From Pseudopyrenochaeta lycopersici (taxonomy: Eukaryota > Ascomycota > Dothideomycetes > Pleosporales > Pseudopyrenochaetaceae): 64,000 bases of DNA. Below are positions 44,279 through 55,067 of this stretch, one piece after another. The stretch is from NCBI GenBank assembly GCA_003313425.1, contig NHZP01000013.1:1-64000 (forward strand). Direction: 5' to 3'. The position numbers were made by a program, and so were the translations under genes. A model generated the notes under the pieces. The model ran no database searches and had not been told where the DNA came from. It was given only the letters and a program-made list of their open reading frames with translations. How positions within the stretch are numbered: the stretch's first letter is position 1; each line of letters starts with the position of its first letter.

Positions 44279-44924
44279 CTAATACCATAACTCCTCGTTA
44301 GGCTTAATGTCGTTCTTCGCGCAATGTTCAACGTACATCCTCCAGATGGAAAAAAGGTCCATAATCTCTTTAAGAGTGCCATCATCATTGAGCATCTCCA
44401 TGGATCCCATAACGTTCAATAAGACTTCTGACTGTTCACCCATCCATGGAGTGTGAACTGTGCCCGGATTCTCGACAATGTAGTCACCAGATTTAGCGTT
44501 CCACTTGTGTCTGATAAGAGTTGGTCTATGATTGAAACAGGTTCAAGATTAGTGAAAGGAAGCCTTACTCATGATAACCCCAGTTGCCCCGGACAGTATA
44601 TGCTCTGACTTCACCCCTGTGTCTGTGCTTGCCTAATTGAGCGCCTGAGTCCGTCTTGAGGACGATAACAAAAGAGCCGCTTCGGTTCTCAAAGCGGAGA
44701 GGCTTGACCCAGAGGTCGCCGACCCAACGGTACCAGCAAGTAGCGGTCTCATTATTGATGTGGACATCATGAGCCCCCATTTTATCGACGAAATCCCGCT
44801 CTGTTAGCTCGTTTGCCTTGACTTGGTCTATAGCGGGGTCTGGTTGACGATTTGTGTCCTTCGCTGGAGGAGCTGAAGGGACAGAACCTTGCACTGTGGG
44901 TACCATTGTGAAGTATGAAGACAA
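44279..44924 (-). CDS. Cupin protein, dihydroxyacetophenone dioxygenase-like (200 aa)
   Basis: Exon 1 44924-44569, a 43-bp intron (44568-44526; donor GTAAGG, acceptor ATAG), exon 2 44525-44279 (TAG). Splicing joins GNWGYHE to PTLIRHKW and gives 200 residues. The sequence fits the single-domain cupins of the 2,4'-dihydroxyacetophenone dioxygenase/ChrR-like type: CWYRWVGDLWVKPLRFEN at 63-80, metal-ligand motif GKHRHRGEVRAYTVRGNWGY with His100, His102 and Glu105, then VENPGTVHTPW with His143. Such proteins are metal-dependent oxygenases or binding proteins; the substrate here is unknown. No signal peptide. The frame is intact and shows no RIP stops. No biosynthetic neighbours are visible. Confidence 0.8.
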
Positions 44925-45038
44925 GTTCTATGATAAATTTATCGCTTAAAAAGTGTTGTTCGCTGATAGAGTAATATTCTGAAATAATTATCGTGGGTTT
45001 GATTAACATAATGCACGATAAGAAGACAACGAAGCTAG

Positions 45039-45046
45039 CCTTTATA
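45039..45046 (-). promoter_or_regulatory. Putative TATA box of the cupin gene
   Basis: TATAAAGG on the minus strand, about 115 bases upstream of the cupin ATG. Position and sequence are plausible; no other promoter element could be identified. Confidence 0.35.
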
Positions 45047-45149
45047 CAGGGAGACAAAACAGGGCTGTGATACTACTAAAGAGGCGGATCTAAGTGTTCA
45101 TGTGAATGTGGAGAAGTGCGGGGCTAGCATTGGCGCTACGCAGTCTCAA

Positions 45150-45365
45150 GGGACTGCCACAAAAGACGCAGGGAGTTTGAGAAGCGAAATTGGTGAAGGA
45201 AAGATCACAGGCCATCTGTCATCCGAGTTGCTGTATGCTTGCCGTTACTGGTTTCACCATCTTAAGCAGGGCAAGTGTCATATAAGCGACTGGAGCTCTA
45301 CAAACATATTCCCCAGATGCACTTTCTTCACTGGCTAGCACAAGGCCACATGTGATGGAGCTGAC
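45150..45365 (+). pseudogene. NLR-type (NACHT/NWD) protein fragment
   Basis: A plus-strand fragment reads HLSSELLYACRYWFHHLK, preceded by AGSLRSEIGEGKITG. After a frame change it continues as HIPQMHFLHWLAQGHM and a stop. This is the conserved segment downstream of the NACHT domain in fungal NWD/HET-E-type proteins (pattern: ...LP-ELQYAC-YW-HHL...FL--HFLHWLEAL). These are self/non-self or immune-like switches. Only about 70 codons remain, with a frameshift and no P-loop, so it is a relic. The cupin gene lies divergently about 230 bases away. Confidence 0.7.
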
Positions 45366-46126
45366 TGTCAGGGCTGAAAAATCTCTAGCGTTGATCACTA
45401 TCCCCACAGGACACTCAAATCAGGGAGTTGCAATGATCGGAAAGTCTATGGCGCATTGGAAGGCACAGCTGGTCTTCGCATTAAACGGGCCGACTGGGGC
45501 CTTAACACCGACGGAGGGGCTCACAACGAATGAGGATACTGATTTGGTGAAGCGAATGGTGCCCCAAGTGTCTCGGAGTAAAGCGCTTCTGTAGACATTT
45601 TGGGAAAGAAACTTACTAACATGTTCTCGTTGGGTTCGGGCTTAAGCAAAGACGAGTTGCGCAAGCGTTTGCTGGAGCCGGTGCCAGTGGTGCTCTTCCC
45701 ATGCTTTATGCATGTGGCTGTCGAAAACAATACTATCAAAGGGCCGAAGAATTGTGGTGAGAAAGCCTTTGGCGTTAGTGAACACACAGGTTAGATTGTT
45801 CCGTTATAGCCCAGACCAAGCCCTGTGATCAACCGTCGACTGCTGCAGAGTCTATTGCGGAAGAAATAAGTGAAGAAGAAAGAAAAGTCTGGAGAAGTGC
45901 TTGAGATGAGGTTTTGGGAGACATTTGTTGTAATAAACACAAATGAACATGTCGAGACGAAATATCTGTTCTCGTGGATGTGTCGGCAATGTCGCGATGC
46001 TTGCGCCGAGCTGGCCAGCACCACCGGGATGGCCGCCCTGCAACCAGTAGCACGGTTCAAAACAGGATATCTTAACAACCACTAGAGCTTTACATTAAGA
46101 GGCAAGAAACCTAGGATCTACAATCT
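45366..46126. other. Mixed short frames, no confident gene
   Basis: Several overlapping 64-95 codon frames on both strands. Plus-strand stretches such as KDELRKRLLEPVPVVLFPC (about 45650) look protein-like but belong to different phases without convincing splice sites. This could be the decayed remainder of the NLR gene or of another gene. No family is recognised. Confidence 0.35.
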
Positions 46127-47816
46127 CTATTGTAGGTATGAAAGGCGTTTTACAAGTTTGGGTATTGTGGCCTGGCTGATGGCAGCGTCCGCAGCAACTT
46201 GACCAGAAGCGCCGTTCTGAGCAGCTGTCCACTGTTCCTTGCGTTGCGACGATAATTGAAGCCCGTCAGCGATTGATAGCGTGCTAACGCCTCTGAGAAG
46301 CTTCTTGGTGCGTATCTTACGCTTCGATAGCATGTCATTTGCCTTTCGAAGCCTTCCGAGCTTAATCTCTATCACTAACGCTCCGTGCGAGATCATCTTA
46401 ATACCCTTTTTAAGGCTTGCAAAGCTTTGAAGAAGCGGTGTGGGTGAGCTGTCTTAGTGTCTCTGAAGCCACTGCTTTATATATAGTGTTTAAGACTCTA
46501 ACTTAGCACAATTGCTTGGTGTTTGTGACTCCCAATGGGGCGTCTCTAGAAGCGATGACTTTAGGGTGCGTAGACGGGCATCAAGTTTTAAAATTACAGC
46601 GTCTGCATCCAAAAGAACTAGGCCTGCGCCTCTAAAACCTCTGTAGATGTTATCTGTAATAATAGCCTTCTTAAAAGTGACTCTAAAGGCAGGCAGGAAG
46701 TCCTCTTTTGTAATGTAATTAACGCGGCAGCGCATAAAGCCTTCAATCTCCTTGCCGTAAGCCTGCTTTAAGGGCCTAAAACAGGCTACATTAAGCGGTT
46801 GTAGGAGATGCGATAAATGCGGAGGCATGTAAAGGGTAACGATCTTATGATCCTTGCAGAAATCACGGAATTGTATAGTATTGTGGCTATCGTGGCCGTC
46901 TATAACAAGGAGCTGGTACGCACTAGTTGCCTAACCCTCTGTATGTTGATTAAAGTGTTTCAGCTATGCGAGACTATGCTTAAGGGACGTCTAGCCTTTT
47001 TTACTAATTAAGAGGACCTAATTAGGCCTATCTGTAATCGCCTCGTACTAGGTATTGTAGTGTTAAGCGCCTTTAAAGATAATGTAGGGCGGGATTAGCT
47101 AGCCTTGCGCGTTCGCAGCTATAATCGTTATTACCTATTTAGTATTACCCAGCTGCATACTCTTAGGAGCCTGACGTCTCTTAGAGCCTGTGGCGACTAT
47201 ATACATGCTAATGACGCCTATTTAGAAGCTAGCTTTATTAAAGTTAAAGGTATCTTTATCTAGAATGCTATACTTAGCCCTTGTATTAACTATAAGACGA
47301 AACCACTCTCCAATAACTACTAGGTCTTTGTCTAAGGCTCTCTGGTAGTCTTACTTTTAATTGACGCGTAGTCTGAGCTCTAGAACGCGTTAGACAAACT
47401 ATGACGGCCAGTAGAGACTAAGGCGTCGACTTTCTTAATATGCGAGTAGTTTATTGGCCATTTCTCGCAACATATCTAGCGTGAGCTGGAACACGCGAGT
47501 CGACGTCGAGCGCATGGTCTACAATCACTCTTTCTTCTAGGTCTGTAAGGATCCTTAAATTAGCGACACAATCGCGTCGTGAAGGCTTCCCCATGCGGCG
47601 GTTATCATTTGTTGACTTTGTACAGTGCTGCAGCAGCCCGGTTTGATTGGACTTGGCTTTTGTCGATGGCCAACATAGCCAAATTGATATTTGCCTCATT
47701 TGACGACAATCGAGTGCGTCGTGGTTGAGCCATCATGAAAATTGTAGATTGTAGCGATCGCAGGGTGGGGAACGGCCATCCCAGAGGTCTGGCCAGCTCG
47801 ATGGTGGAACACGTTA
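46100..47816 (-). mobile_element. Fot1/pogo-type DNA transposon relic
   Basis: Element carrying the broken transposase. On its right side it ends in TGGTGGAACACGT followed by TA (47815-47816), about 80 bases upstream of the transposase ATG. The left boundary is set only by the end of recognisable transposase sequence. It is less AT-rich than surrounding retroelements. Confidence 0.7.
46127..47733 (-). pseudogene. Fot1/pogo (Tc1-mariner) transposase, frameshifted
   Basis: Starts at ATG 47733 (MAQPRRTRLSSNEANINLAM). The helix-turn-helix/CENP-B-like start is readable (LAIDKSQVQSNRAAAALYKV, then NLRILTDLEERVIVDHALD). Near 46828-46490 an open piece carries the DDE-domain end MPPHLSHLLQPLNVACFRPL and KQAYGKEIEGF. 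The tail (KANDMLSKRKIRTKKLL) runs to about 46127. The parts lie in different phases with stops between, so the enzyme is dead. It would have cut and pasted the element at TA dinucleotides. The right terminus is ACGTGTTCCACCA at 47814; no matching left terminus was found. Confidence 0.85.
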
Positions 47817-47969
47817 GTACTAATAATAACTTTAATAATAAAGTGAAAGCCCTACAATTAGATAATAAATTTAAGTCTAGAAACTTAGATAGTTATTTAT
47901 CTAAAAAAAAAGGATTAAAACTAGATACTCTGCTCCTTATACTCCTGAACAAAACGAAGCCGCAGAGAT
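47817..47969. other. AT-rich spacer between two outward-facing TIR ends
   Basis: 153 bases of AT-rich DNA lie between GGTGGAACACGT-TA on the left and TA-ACGTGTTCCACC on the right. A chance frame across it (from 47735) is not a gene. Either two related elements inserted side by side, or this is the remnant of one element seen inside out. Confidence 0.5.
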
Positions 47970-47971
47970 TA

Positions 47972-48128
47972 ACGTGTTCCACCACCACGCGCAAGTCCCT
48001 ACAGCTCGCACGCGTTCTGCAAAATCTATACCCTCTCTATCTTAATATATAATAGTGCTATATTTCTAAATTTTATATATAACGTACCTGATAAGCGAAT
48101 CGTTCTGATAAGCGAATCGGTCGGGCAT
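47972..48128 (+). mobile_element. Second ACGTGTTCCACCA terminus and GATAAGCGAATCG repeat
   Basis: TA followed by ACGTGTTCCACCACCACGCGC starts an element or fragment at 47972; no partner terminus is visible to the right. At 48088-48121 a 17-bp unit (CTGATAAGCGAATCG plus two bases) is repeated twice in tandem, reminiscent of subterminal transposase-binding repeats of Tc1/mariner-type elements. Confidence 0.45.
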
Positions 48129-48579
48129 TTCTTGGCACCACCAACGACACCACCATCTTCCTGCATTATGACACCACCACCTAATTTTATAGGATAATTA
48201 CATTGCGCAAGATTTCTTACGTGCTAGGCAAGTCCTTACGTTATGCCTAGTTAACATACACTCCCTGCAGCGGCGCAGAGCTTAATTTAAAGCCTTTAGT
48301 GTTACATTACTATCCTCGTTTTATAGGGACTCTAGAGGCGCTACAAGCTTCTGTAATAGCTTAACTGCCTCCTTATATATAATACTATCTCTTTAAGTAA
48401 TATACTTAACTTTAATGTTACGCTTTTAACTACTTTTGCATTATAAGCCTGTGCACGCTTAAGTTACTTAGATATAATTACTATCGCTTGTAAAGCTAAC
48501 TTAGTACTCTTAGCTATCTTTCTTATTACTACTATTATAGGTAACGTAGATTATTACTAAAGCCTATCTTATTAGCGTC
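48129..48579. other. Mixed to AT-rich decayed sequence
   Basis: Flank between the TIR fragment and the reverse Gypsy A LTR. It includes repeated ACACCACCA motifs (about 48145-48182) and then RIP-type AT-rich DNA. No gene was recognised. Confidence 0.4.
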
Positions 48580-48974
48580 TGTTAAAGATCTAATCAAGTA
48601 GTTACAATATAAAGCAACTAGTATTAACTAGTTAGTATCTTTAGAGTATTCTGTAGATGTATAGGCTAGGTTAAAGGTAGAAGTATAGAATAGTAGTATA
48701 CTTATAAATTATCTTAAGTTAATTACAATATGCTATAGGGCTACATTATATAAGTCTATATATATAATTATCTTATAGGATTCCTATAAGGCCCCCTCTA
48801 GGATTCTTAGGTTTATCTCTGTCCTATAGGACATAGTCCGCCTTAGCGTAGGTTTTCTAGGATCACGTGATCCTAGCGTTATTAGTTAGTTCAGAGGCTT
48901 AGTCTCCACGTTAGTTGTCCGTGCCTTCTCCCTCCTCCTCATAACCGCCGCCTTCCCACTTCCTGTTCGTAACA
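48580..48974 (-). repeat. Gypsy A LTR (third copy)
   Basis: Same length (395 bp) as the two LTRs at 20.3 and 26.4 kb. Both palindromes are retained: TGTCCTATAGGACA at 48820-48833 and AGGATCACGTGATCCT at 48859-48874. Differences from the other copies are transitions. Confidence 0.95.
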
Positions 48975-49811
48975 CTATCTCCCCCTTCTAGTCCTTATGT
49001 CCTTATAACTAACCTATAGCTTCTCGTAGTACTGCCTATTATTATTCTGTTAGAGATTATATAAACGCTATTAGTTAGGTTGCTATAGTTTCTTATAAAT
49101 ATTATTTAAAAAAGAAGCTAAAGTGTAAGATATTATTATTAAAAGAAAAGTGTAGAAATTATTATTAAAATAGGGTATTATTATGCGAGCTGGTAGATAT
49201 GCTAGTTCCGAACTTTTCTTGTCTAAATAAGGAATTAGCTTAGTTAGACGCGTAAGAAGCTGAGGCTAACAACGCAGAAGAGAAGGCGTTAAATGCCCTT
49301 ATCGCTACTCGCGCGAAAAAGAATTAACTTTGTAAATAACAGAAGTTATTATAGCGTTGTAAGTAATAATAGGTTAATAATTCTAGTTATATCGCGGAAG
49401 AGATTAAAGCGTTAGAGGCAATTAAGGATGTTAAGTGTAAGGTTAACGTTCTTAAATAAGAGCTAATACCTAGTACTTCTGCTTTAGACTAGAGCGCTTT
49501 CACTCTATCCTAGCTTAAAGGTAATCCTCTTCTTCTAGGAATTACGTCGTTAGATTAGGTTAGTTGTAGTTCTAATATCTAAGTTCTTTCTGTTCCCTAT
49601 CGCAGTTGTATTCGCTAATTTGTTCCTTACAGTTTCCTAGGTTTAACTTAGGTTCCTATATATTTTCTAAGTTAGGGTAGTCCTTCTATTTTATAAGGTA
49701 CTCTCTTTCTCTATATTAGTTTTCTGTAGTCTTTAAGCGTCTCCTATTAAGGATTTTCTTAACTTTATACTCTGTTTCTTCTTTAGTCTCGTACCTAAAG
49801 GTTTTCTATAG

Positions 49812-50197
49812 TAGCGTGTTGCAAACAACGCGCTGTGACCTGGGGTACGGTAGGCTCACGTGCGCACTGACGTAGGAGCTTACCCTGGAGAGACACGTCT
49901 TTTGTGTGCATTCAAGGGCGCGCTCACGTACGCGCTCACGTGCGCGCTCACGTGCAAGCTGATGGGCAAGCTCACGCAGGAGACACCTGAAGGTAGACTC
50001 ACGTGCGCGATCACGTGCGCGCTCGCGCACGCGTACACGCTGCTCACGCTCCTACCGTATAATGGCCCCTGTAATAGGCCGTGCTCAGCTCTCCTTTATA
50101 TAGCTGGCTCTCAAAGCCTCCTAGACAAAACAGTGGTCCATCTCATAGATCACCTGGGTAACTGTTGCCAAGCTCTCCCTTTTTCCTCCACATAGCG
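49812..50197 (-). mobile_element. 376-bp solo LTR E, TSD TAGCG, with CACGTG array
   Basis: LTR from 49817 to 50192 with TG...CA ends, flanked by TAGCG on both sides (49812-49816; 50193-50197), inserted in the Gypsy A integrase tail. Orientation minus: TATATAAAGG lies at 50095-50104 in reverse. It is GC-rich and little RIP-mutated. Its second half carries repeated GCGCGCTCACGT units, each with a CACGTG or close variant (about 49917-50020). A truncated copy is at 28216-28463. The long frames over it are by-products. Confidence 0.92.
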
Positions 50198-51391
50198 TTA
50201 CTAGGTGTACAAGTTCTACTAGCTTAATATAGAACCTTAGGTAGATTTTTGCGTCTTTAGGTAGTTCTAATATATATGTAACTAGTCTGTTACGTTACTT
50301 AACTAAAAACAGTCTAACTTTAACGTAGTCTAATCCCTTATTAGGTTGTTTCGTGCGTAGGTTTTTTATAAGTAAATATACTTTATCCCCCTTTTTTAGC
50401 TAAGGCGCTGTTTTTCTTTTCTTATTAATATATAAAATTTGTTATCCTTATCTTTTCTTAAGTCTTTCTTATAATTATTTTAGCGTTGTTTGTAGTTCTC
50501 CTACTATCCTAACTACAGCTTCTGCTTTAACACTTAGAAAGTTTCTTTTAAATAGGTTTAGGTGTTTCCTGTAGTAGGCGTAAAATAGTATTTTGCCTAT
50601 TACTTTAGATTTACTATTATTAAACGCGATTTAGGCTATAGGTAATAGTAATACCTAGTTATTCTGTTGTTTGTTGCAGTACGTTCGTAGGTATTATTTC
50701 AAGGTTCCGTTTATTCGTTCTATTTATCTATCAGTTTCTAGGTAGTATACTGTAGATAGTTTCCTTTAGGTTCCTATCTTAGCCACAAAGGTTAACCAGA
50801 AATTAGATGTAAACAGCTTATCTCTATCGCTAATAATAGTTTTTAGTATACTGTAGTATTAGAATATTTAATCTTTTATTATTTCCGCGAGTTATAGTGC
50901 CGTAAAATTCTTTCTAAACAGTATAAACTCTGCGTATTTAATACATCTGGATACTACGTTGCATATCGCATTATACTTATATCTAGTTACTTTATCTACA
51001 GACTTAGGTAAATCTGTAATAAAGTCTATTACTATATCTTCCTATAGTTTCGTAGGTATCTTAATTACCTGCGACTCGCTGTAGGGTGCATAAGTAGCAT
51101 GTTTATTTTATTAGCAAGGTACACATTTCTTAATATGTATTTCTACTTTCTGTCTAAAGTTTGTAATGTAATAGTTTCATTAAATAAGTTCTATTGTTTT
51201 TATAATTCCTAGGTGTCCGTGTATTAGATTATTATAGTATTATTAGATAATAGCTTCGTGTAGGTTCTTAGGAACCTCTGCCTATACTTTTAAGATTGCG
51301 TAACATTCTTATAAAGGTCCTAGAGTTCTATCTTTATTTATTTTCAGGATTGCTATATAAACTTTAGTTTTCTTCCCTATTACATTATAAG

Positions 51392-51799
51392 CTTAATAGG
51401 ACTAAGCTTGAAGTAGGGGAGGTTTATACTGTTACACAGGGTACCTAGGTAATTAGGTAATAATAGGTTTCCTTTGTTAGCGAAATTTAGTAATAAAACT
51501 TAGAGATGCGAGAGATCTTAACATCATGCACCAAACGTGATGCACTATGCACCACACACCACGAGAATTTACTTCAAAACTAAGATTTTGCAAAGTAGCT
51601 AGTGCATTAGCTACGTCAATTCAATGAGATTTCAGACCATTTTGTTTATTACTTTTAATCAGGCTCCATACTTACCTTCGTTTCTGGCAGACTGCACAGG
51701 CAGGGCTGCTCCTGTTATTCACGCACGCTTGACTCTAACGTTACCTCTCATTCACAACACCAGAACTGCGGGATTGTGCCGAACCACCTTATTAACTCT
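51392..51799. other. GC-mixed segment between two Gypsy relics
   Basis: Not part of either neighbouring element. It begins with a purine tract (GAAGTAGGGGAGG at about 51411) resembling the tract at 61.18 kb. It includes a cluster of ATGCACCA/GTGATGCAC motifs (51523-51562) and a GC-normal stretch (about 51640-51790) without a convincing gene; a 60-codon plus frame was rejected. Confidence 0.4.
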
Positions 51800-54700
51800 A
51801 CACTAGTCTCTAACCTTATACTTAAGAGCTAGGCGACGTGTCTTATTCGCCTGTGCTTCCTATTATTATTAAGCGTGTGTTATAGCTAAGATAGCCTAGT
51901 TAGCAGCTTATTTTAGCGTTTGTATAATACTTTCTGCTTATTTACTAGGGGGTGTTACTCTGTTAAGTAGGTTACTACTAGCTAATTTCCTAGGTAGCTC
52001 TAAGAAGGGCGAGTTTAGATAGCTATATAGAAGGAAGAAAGGAGTAACGCCTGTAGAGGAGTTTATATAAGTATTTAGTATTAGCTTAAGGATTAGGTAT
52101 AGTATTACCTAGTTATTCTAGTTATAGTTACAAAAGATTTAACTAACTGCTTTAATATTACTATTCGCGCGTTCTGTAGTACTGTCTGTTTATAGGTAGT
52201 AGGCTGTTAACAGGTTCCTCTGTACTCCTAAGAGTTTACAGATTTTTCCCTATAGTTTACTTATAAATTTCGTGCCCCTATCTAATATAATAGACTTAGA
52301 GAGCCTATAGTAGTAGAAGACTTCTTATATAAATACCTAGGCTGTATTATCTACTTTAATTATCTTAAGTAGGATTAGTATTACGCCTTTACTTAGGCAG
52401 TCTTTAACTACTATTAAGTGAGTGTAGCTAGATAATAGTAGTAGACTAGTAATAAAGTTAACTGTTAAGTCTTACTACGTACAACTAGGTACTAGTAACA
52501 GGCGTAGGTACCTATACTTACTGTCTCTCTATAGGGTGCTTTGTCTATATAAGCTATAATTCTATACGAATTAGTAGACGTTTTTACTTATACCTAGCTA
52601 GTACTAGGTACTAGCTAGCGTGCGGTACGTTTCTTCTCTTCCTAGGTAACCTGTTTGCACAGCTAGATGTGCTTGCTAGATAATTCCCGTATAAAGAGGT
52701 TTATTTTTAGGCACCTAGATCCTAGATCTCTATTAGAGCTTTCTCTCTAAGTTCATTATATAATCTCCTAGTAATATAGTAAGTTTCTTTATTATGCTAG
52801 GTAGCGACCTAGCACCTAGCTTTATAGCGTCGTAGACTTCCTAATAGGTTAAGTCGTCTCGTACAGCTTAGTCCTAGTGTTTAGTAATTAAGTCCTTAAG
52901 GATTAGAGCTTTTAGTAGGGACTTAGCTATAATTAAGCTATTAAAGGTTAACATAGGGGTTTATACAACCCCTATAACTGTTATATCTTACTATTAGGCT
53001 AGTACTAATATAATAAACTCTCTACTTACTAGGCAGCTGTCGTCTATTCCTTATAGTAGGTCCTAGTCTCTTCTAGATAGTACGTCCGCTTAGGAGTTCT
53101 TCTTACCTAGATAGTACTACAGCTTTATATTATTAAACTATAATAAGTAGATAAACTATTATACGTATTATTCTATTATCTTTTACTTCTTTATAAAGTA
53201 CTTTAGGTTCTTATAGTTAGTAATTACTTTAAATTCTTATACGCTACAGAGTTCTGCGTCCTATTTATTTAGGTATATAATAACTGCTAGCAACTTCTTA
53301 TTATAAAGTAGGTAGTTACTCTTATATACTAGAAATTTCTTTAAGAAGTAAGCTACTATATAAAAGGTTTCTTACTTATCTTCTTATAATAGTACCCTGC
53401 CTATAGTAAAGCCTAAAGAGTTATATCCTACTATTATCTATTATTTAGGTAAGAAAGTAGCAAGGACTTTATCTGCTAAGAATATATCCTTAAGAGCTTA
53501 GAAACTCTACTCTTATTCTGTGTCCTATAGGAATTTCTCTTCTTTTCTTATTAGCTATATAAGGGGCTTTACTAGTAGTTTAAGATAAAGTATCTATAGA
53601 AGTTAGTAAACTCTAAGAATTCTTATACGCTTTTAACTATTATTAGAGCCTCCTATTCTTAAATAGCTTAGACTTTCTTAGAGTCTATAGATATACTCTT
53701 CTATACTTCTAGAATAAAGCTAAGGTACTTTATATACTAAATATTAAACTTATATTTACTTAGTTCTAGGTATAGTCTTACTTCTTATAGGTAATCTAAT
53801 ACTTTTTATACGTAGGCGTAGTACTAAGAGAGAGATCCTTTAGTAAAGATAAGAATATTATCTAGGTATGTAGAGGTAAAGTTATCTAAGAAGTCTTATA
53901 GGGCCTAGTTAATATACCTCTAGAAGGTACTTAGTATATTTACTAAGCTAAAAGGCGTTACTAGCTACTTATATAATCTAAATTATATTTAAAACGCGGT
54001 TATCTATTCTAATTCTTTACTTATCTTTATCTTATAGAATACTATAGTAACATCTAGCTTAGTATACTATATAGCTTATCTAATTTAGTTTAACGTCTTA
54101 CGTATAAGAGGTAGTAGGTAACAGTCCTTCTTAGTTAGGGCGTTAAGAGCTCTATAGTCTATATAGAATTTTAGTCCTCCTCTTAGCTTATATACAAATA
54201 GTATAAGTAAGGCTACTAGTAAGCTGCTTGCACAGATAAAGTCTTTATATAGGAGGTTTAATAACGTCTTCCTTAGTACTAAAAGTTTATCTCTTAATAT
54301 TGCGTAGAGAGGTCTGTATAGTATCTCTAGCTTCTGTCTATCTTTCTCTTCTAACTCTATTACGTAGTCCTATTATAGGCCTTACTATAGGAGTAGCTTA
54401 TTTCCTTTCTTAGGTAGGAATATCTTTAGATAAGGTTATACGTAAGCTAGCAGGGCGTTATATATTTTCTGTAGTATTTTCTAGACCTTTAGGCGTAGTA
54501 CTTTTTTAATATTCTTTAAGCTTATAGTAAAGATTTAAGTTTTACTATAGCTTTATCTGTAGTATTATATATAGTGTTAGAAAGCTATAGCTAATACTAA
54601 GGTATAGCTAAAGTTTAAGGTAGCGTGTTCTATACTGTGTACAGTAACCTTATATACTTTTAAGTACAGAAGTTTCTTCTCTGTCTTAATAACGCCTTTA

Positions 54701-55067
54701 ATACTCTCTAACTAAGTCTTTCTAAAGATTATATTATATTAGTAAGTAGTTAGAGTAACGTACGCAGCTGCGTACTGCTATATTCCTCCTACGTCTAATA
54801 AAAATTTAGTAACGTATAATACTATACTCTTTTATTTATTTACCCCTTTAATCTTAATAGGGAGGATCTTAATATATAGTAAGTTTAAGTCCCTTATAAG
54901 TTTCTTACTTAATAAGTAGTAGGTGCAGTAACTATTATTAATTATAGCAGTAGCTAGTTATATAGAATTAATAATAATATTTATAGATATAGGTTTTATA
55001 GTTACTAGCTATAGTAAAAGTAACCTTATTATTTATATAGGGTTTTAGACTTATACAGGCTCTAGTA
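51800..55067 (-). mobile_element. Gypsy element C, pol part, RIP-broken
   Basis: Minus-strand pol. The integrase tail reads NKTRRLALKYKV near 51830. The end of RNase H reads VITNYKNLKYFIK near 53200. The reverse-transcriptase box reads TYLDNILIFTKG near 53870-53840 (second Asp as Asn). Stops are TAG/TAA. The 3' end is lost at about 51800 and no 3' LTR was found. On the other side it is interrupted at a TA by the TIR element 55070-56196 and continues beyond it. It is a different family from A and B by its RT box context. Confidence 0.75.

Larger units (their letters stand above)
48580..51391 (-). mobile_element. Second Gypsy A copy, 3' half only
   Basis: Reverse-complement copy of element A: 395-bp LTR at 48580-48974, then polypurine tract, 3' non-coding region and integrase up to about 51391, where the match ends at the equivalent of position 24357 in the complete copy. 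RNase H, RT, gag and 5' LTR are missing. It is interrupted by a solo LTR of another family at 49817-50192. RIP-type stops throughout. Confidence 0.9.

Noticed and set aside
45600..45794. Open frame around KDELRKRLLEPVPVVLFPC
   Set aside because: Protein-like, but it lacks an ATG at the start, has an in-frame stop just upstream and no clear splice sites, so it was kept only as part of an unresolved region.
47735..48052. 105-codon plus-strand frame
   Set aside because: Runs across two transposon termini and an AT-rich spacer; cannot be one gene.
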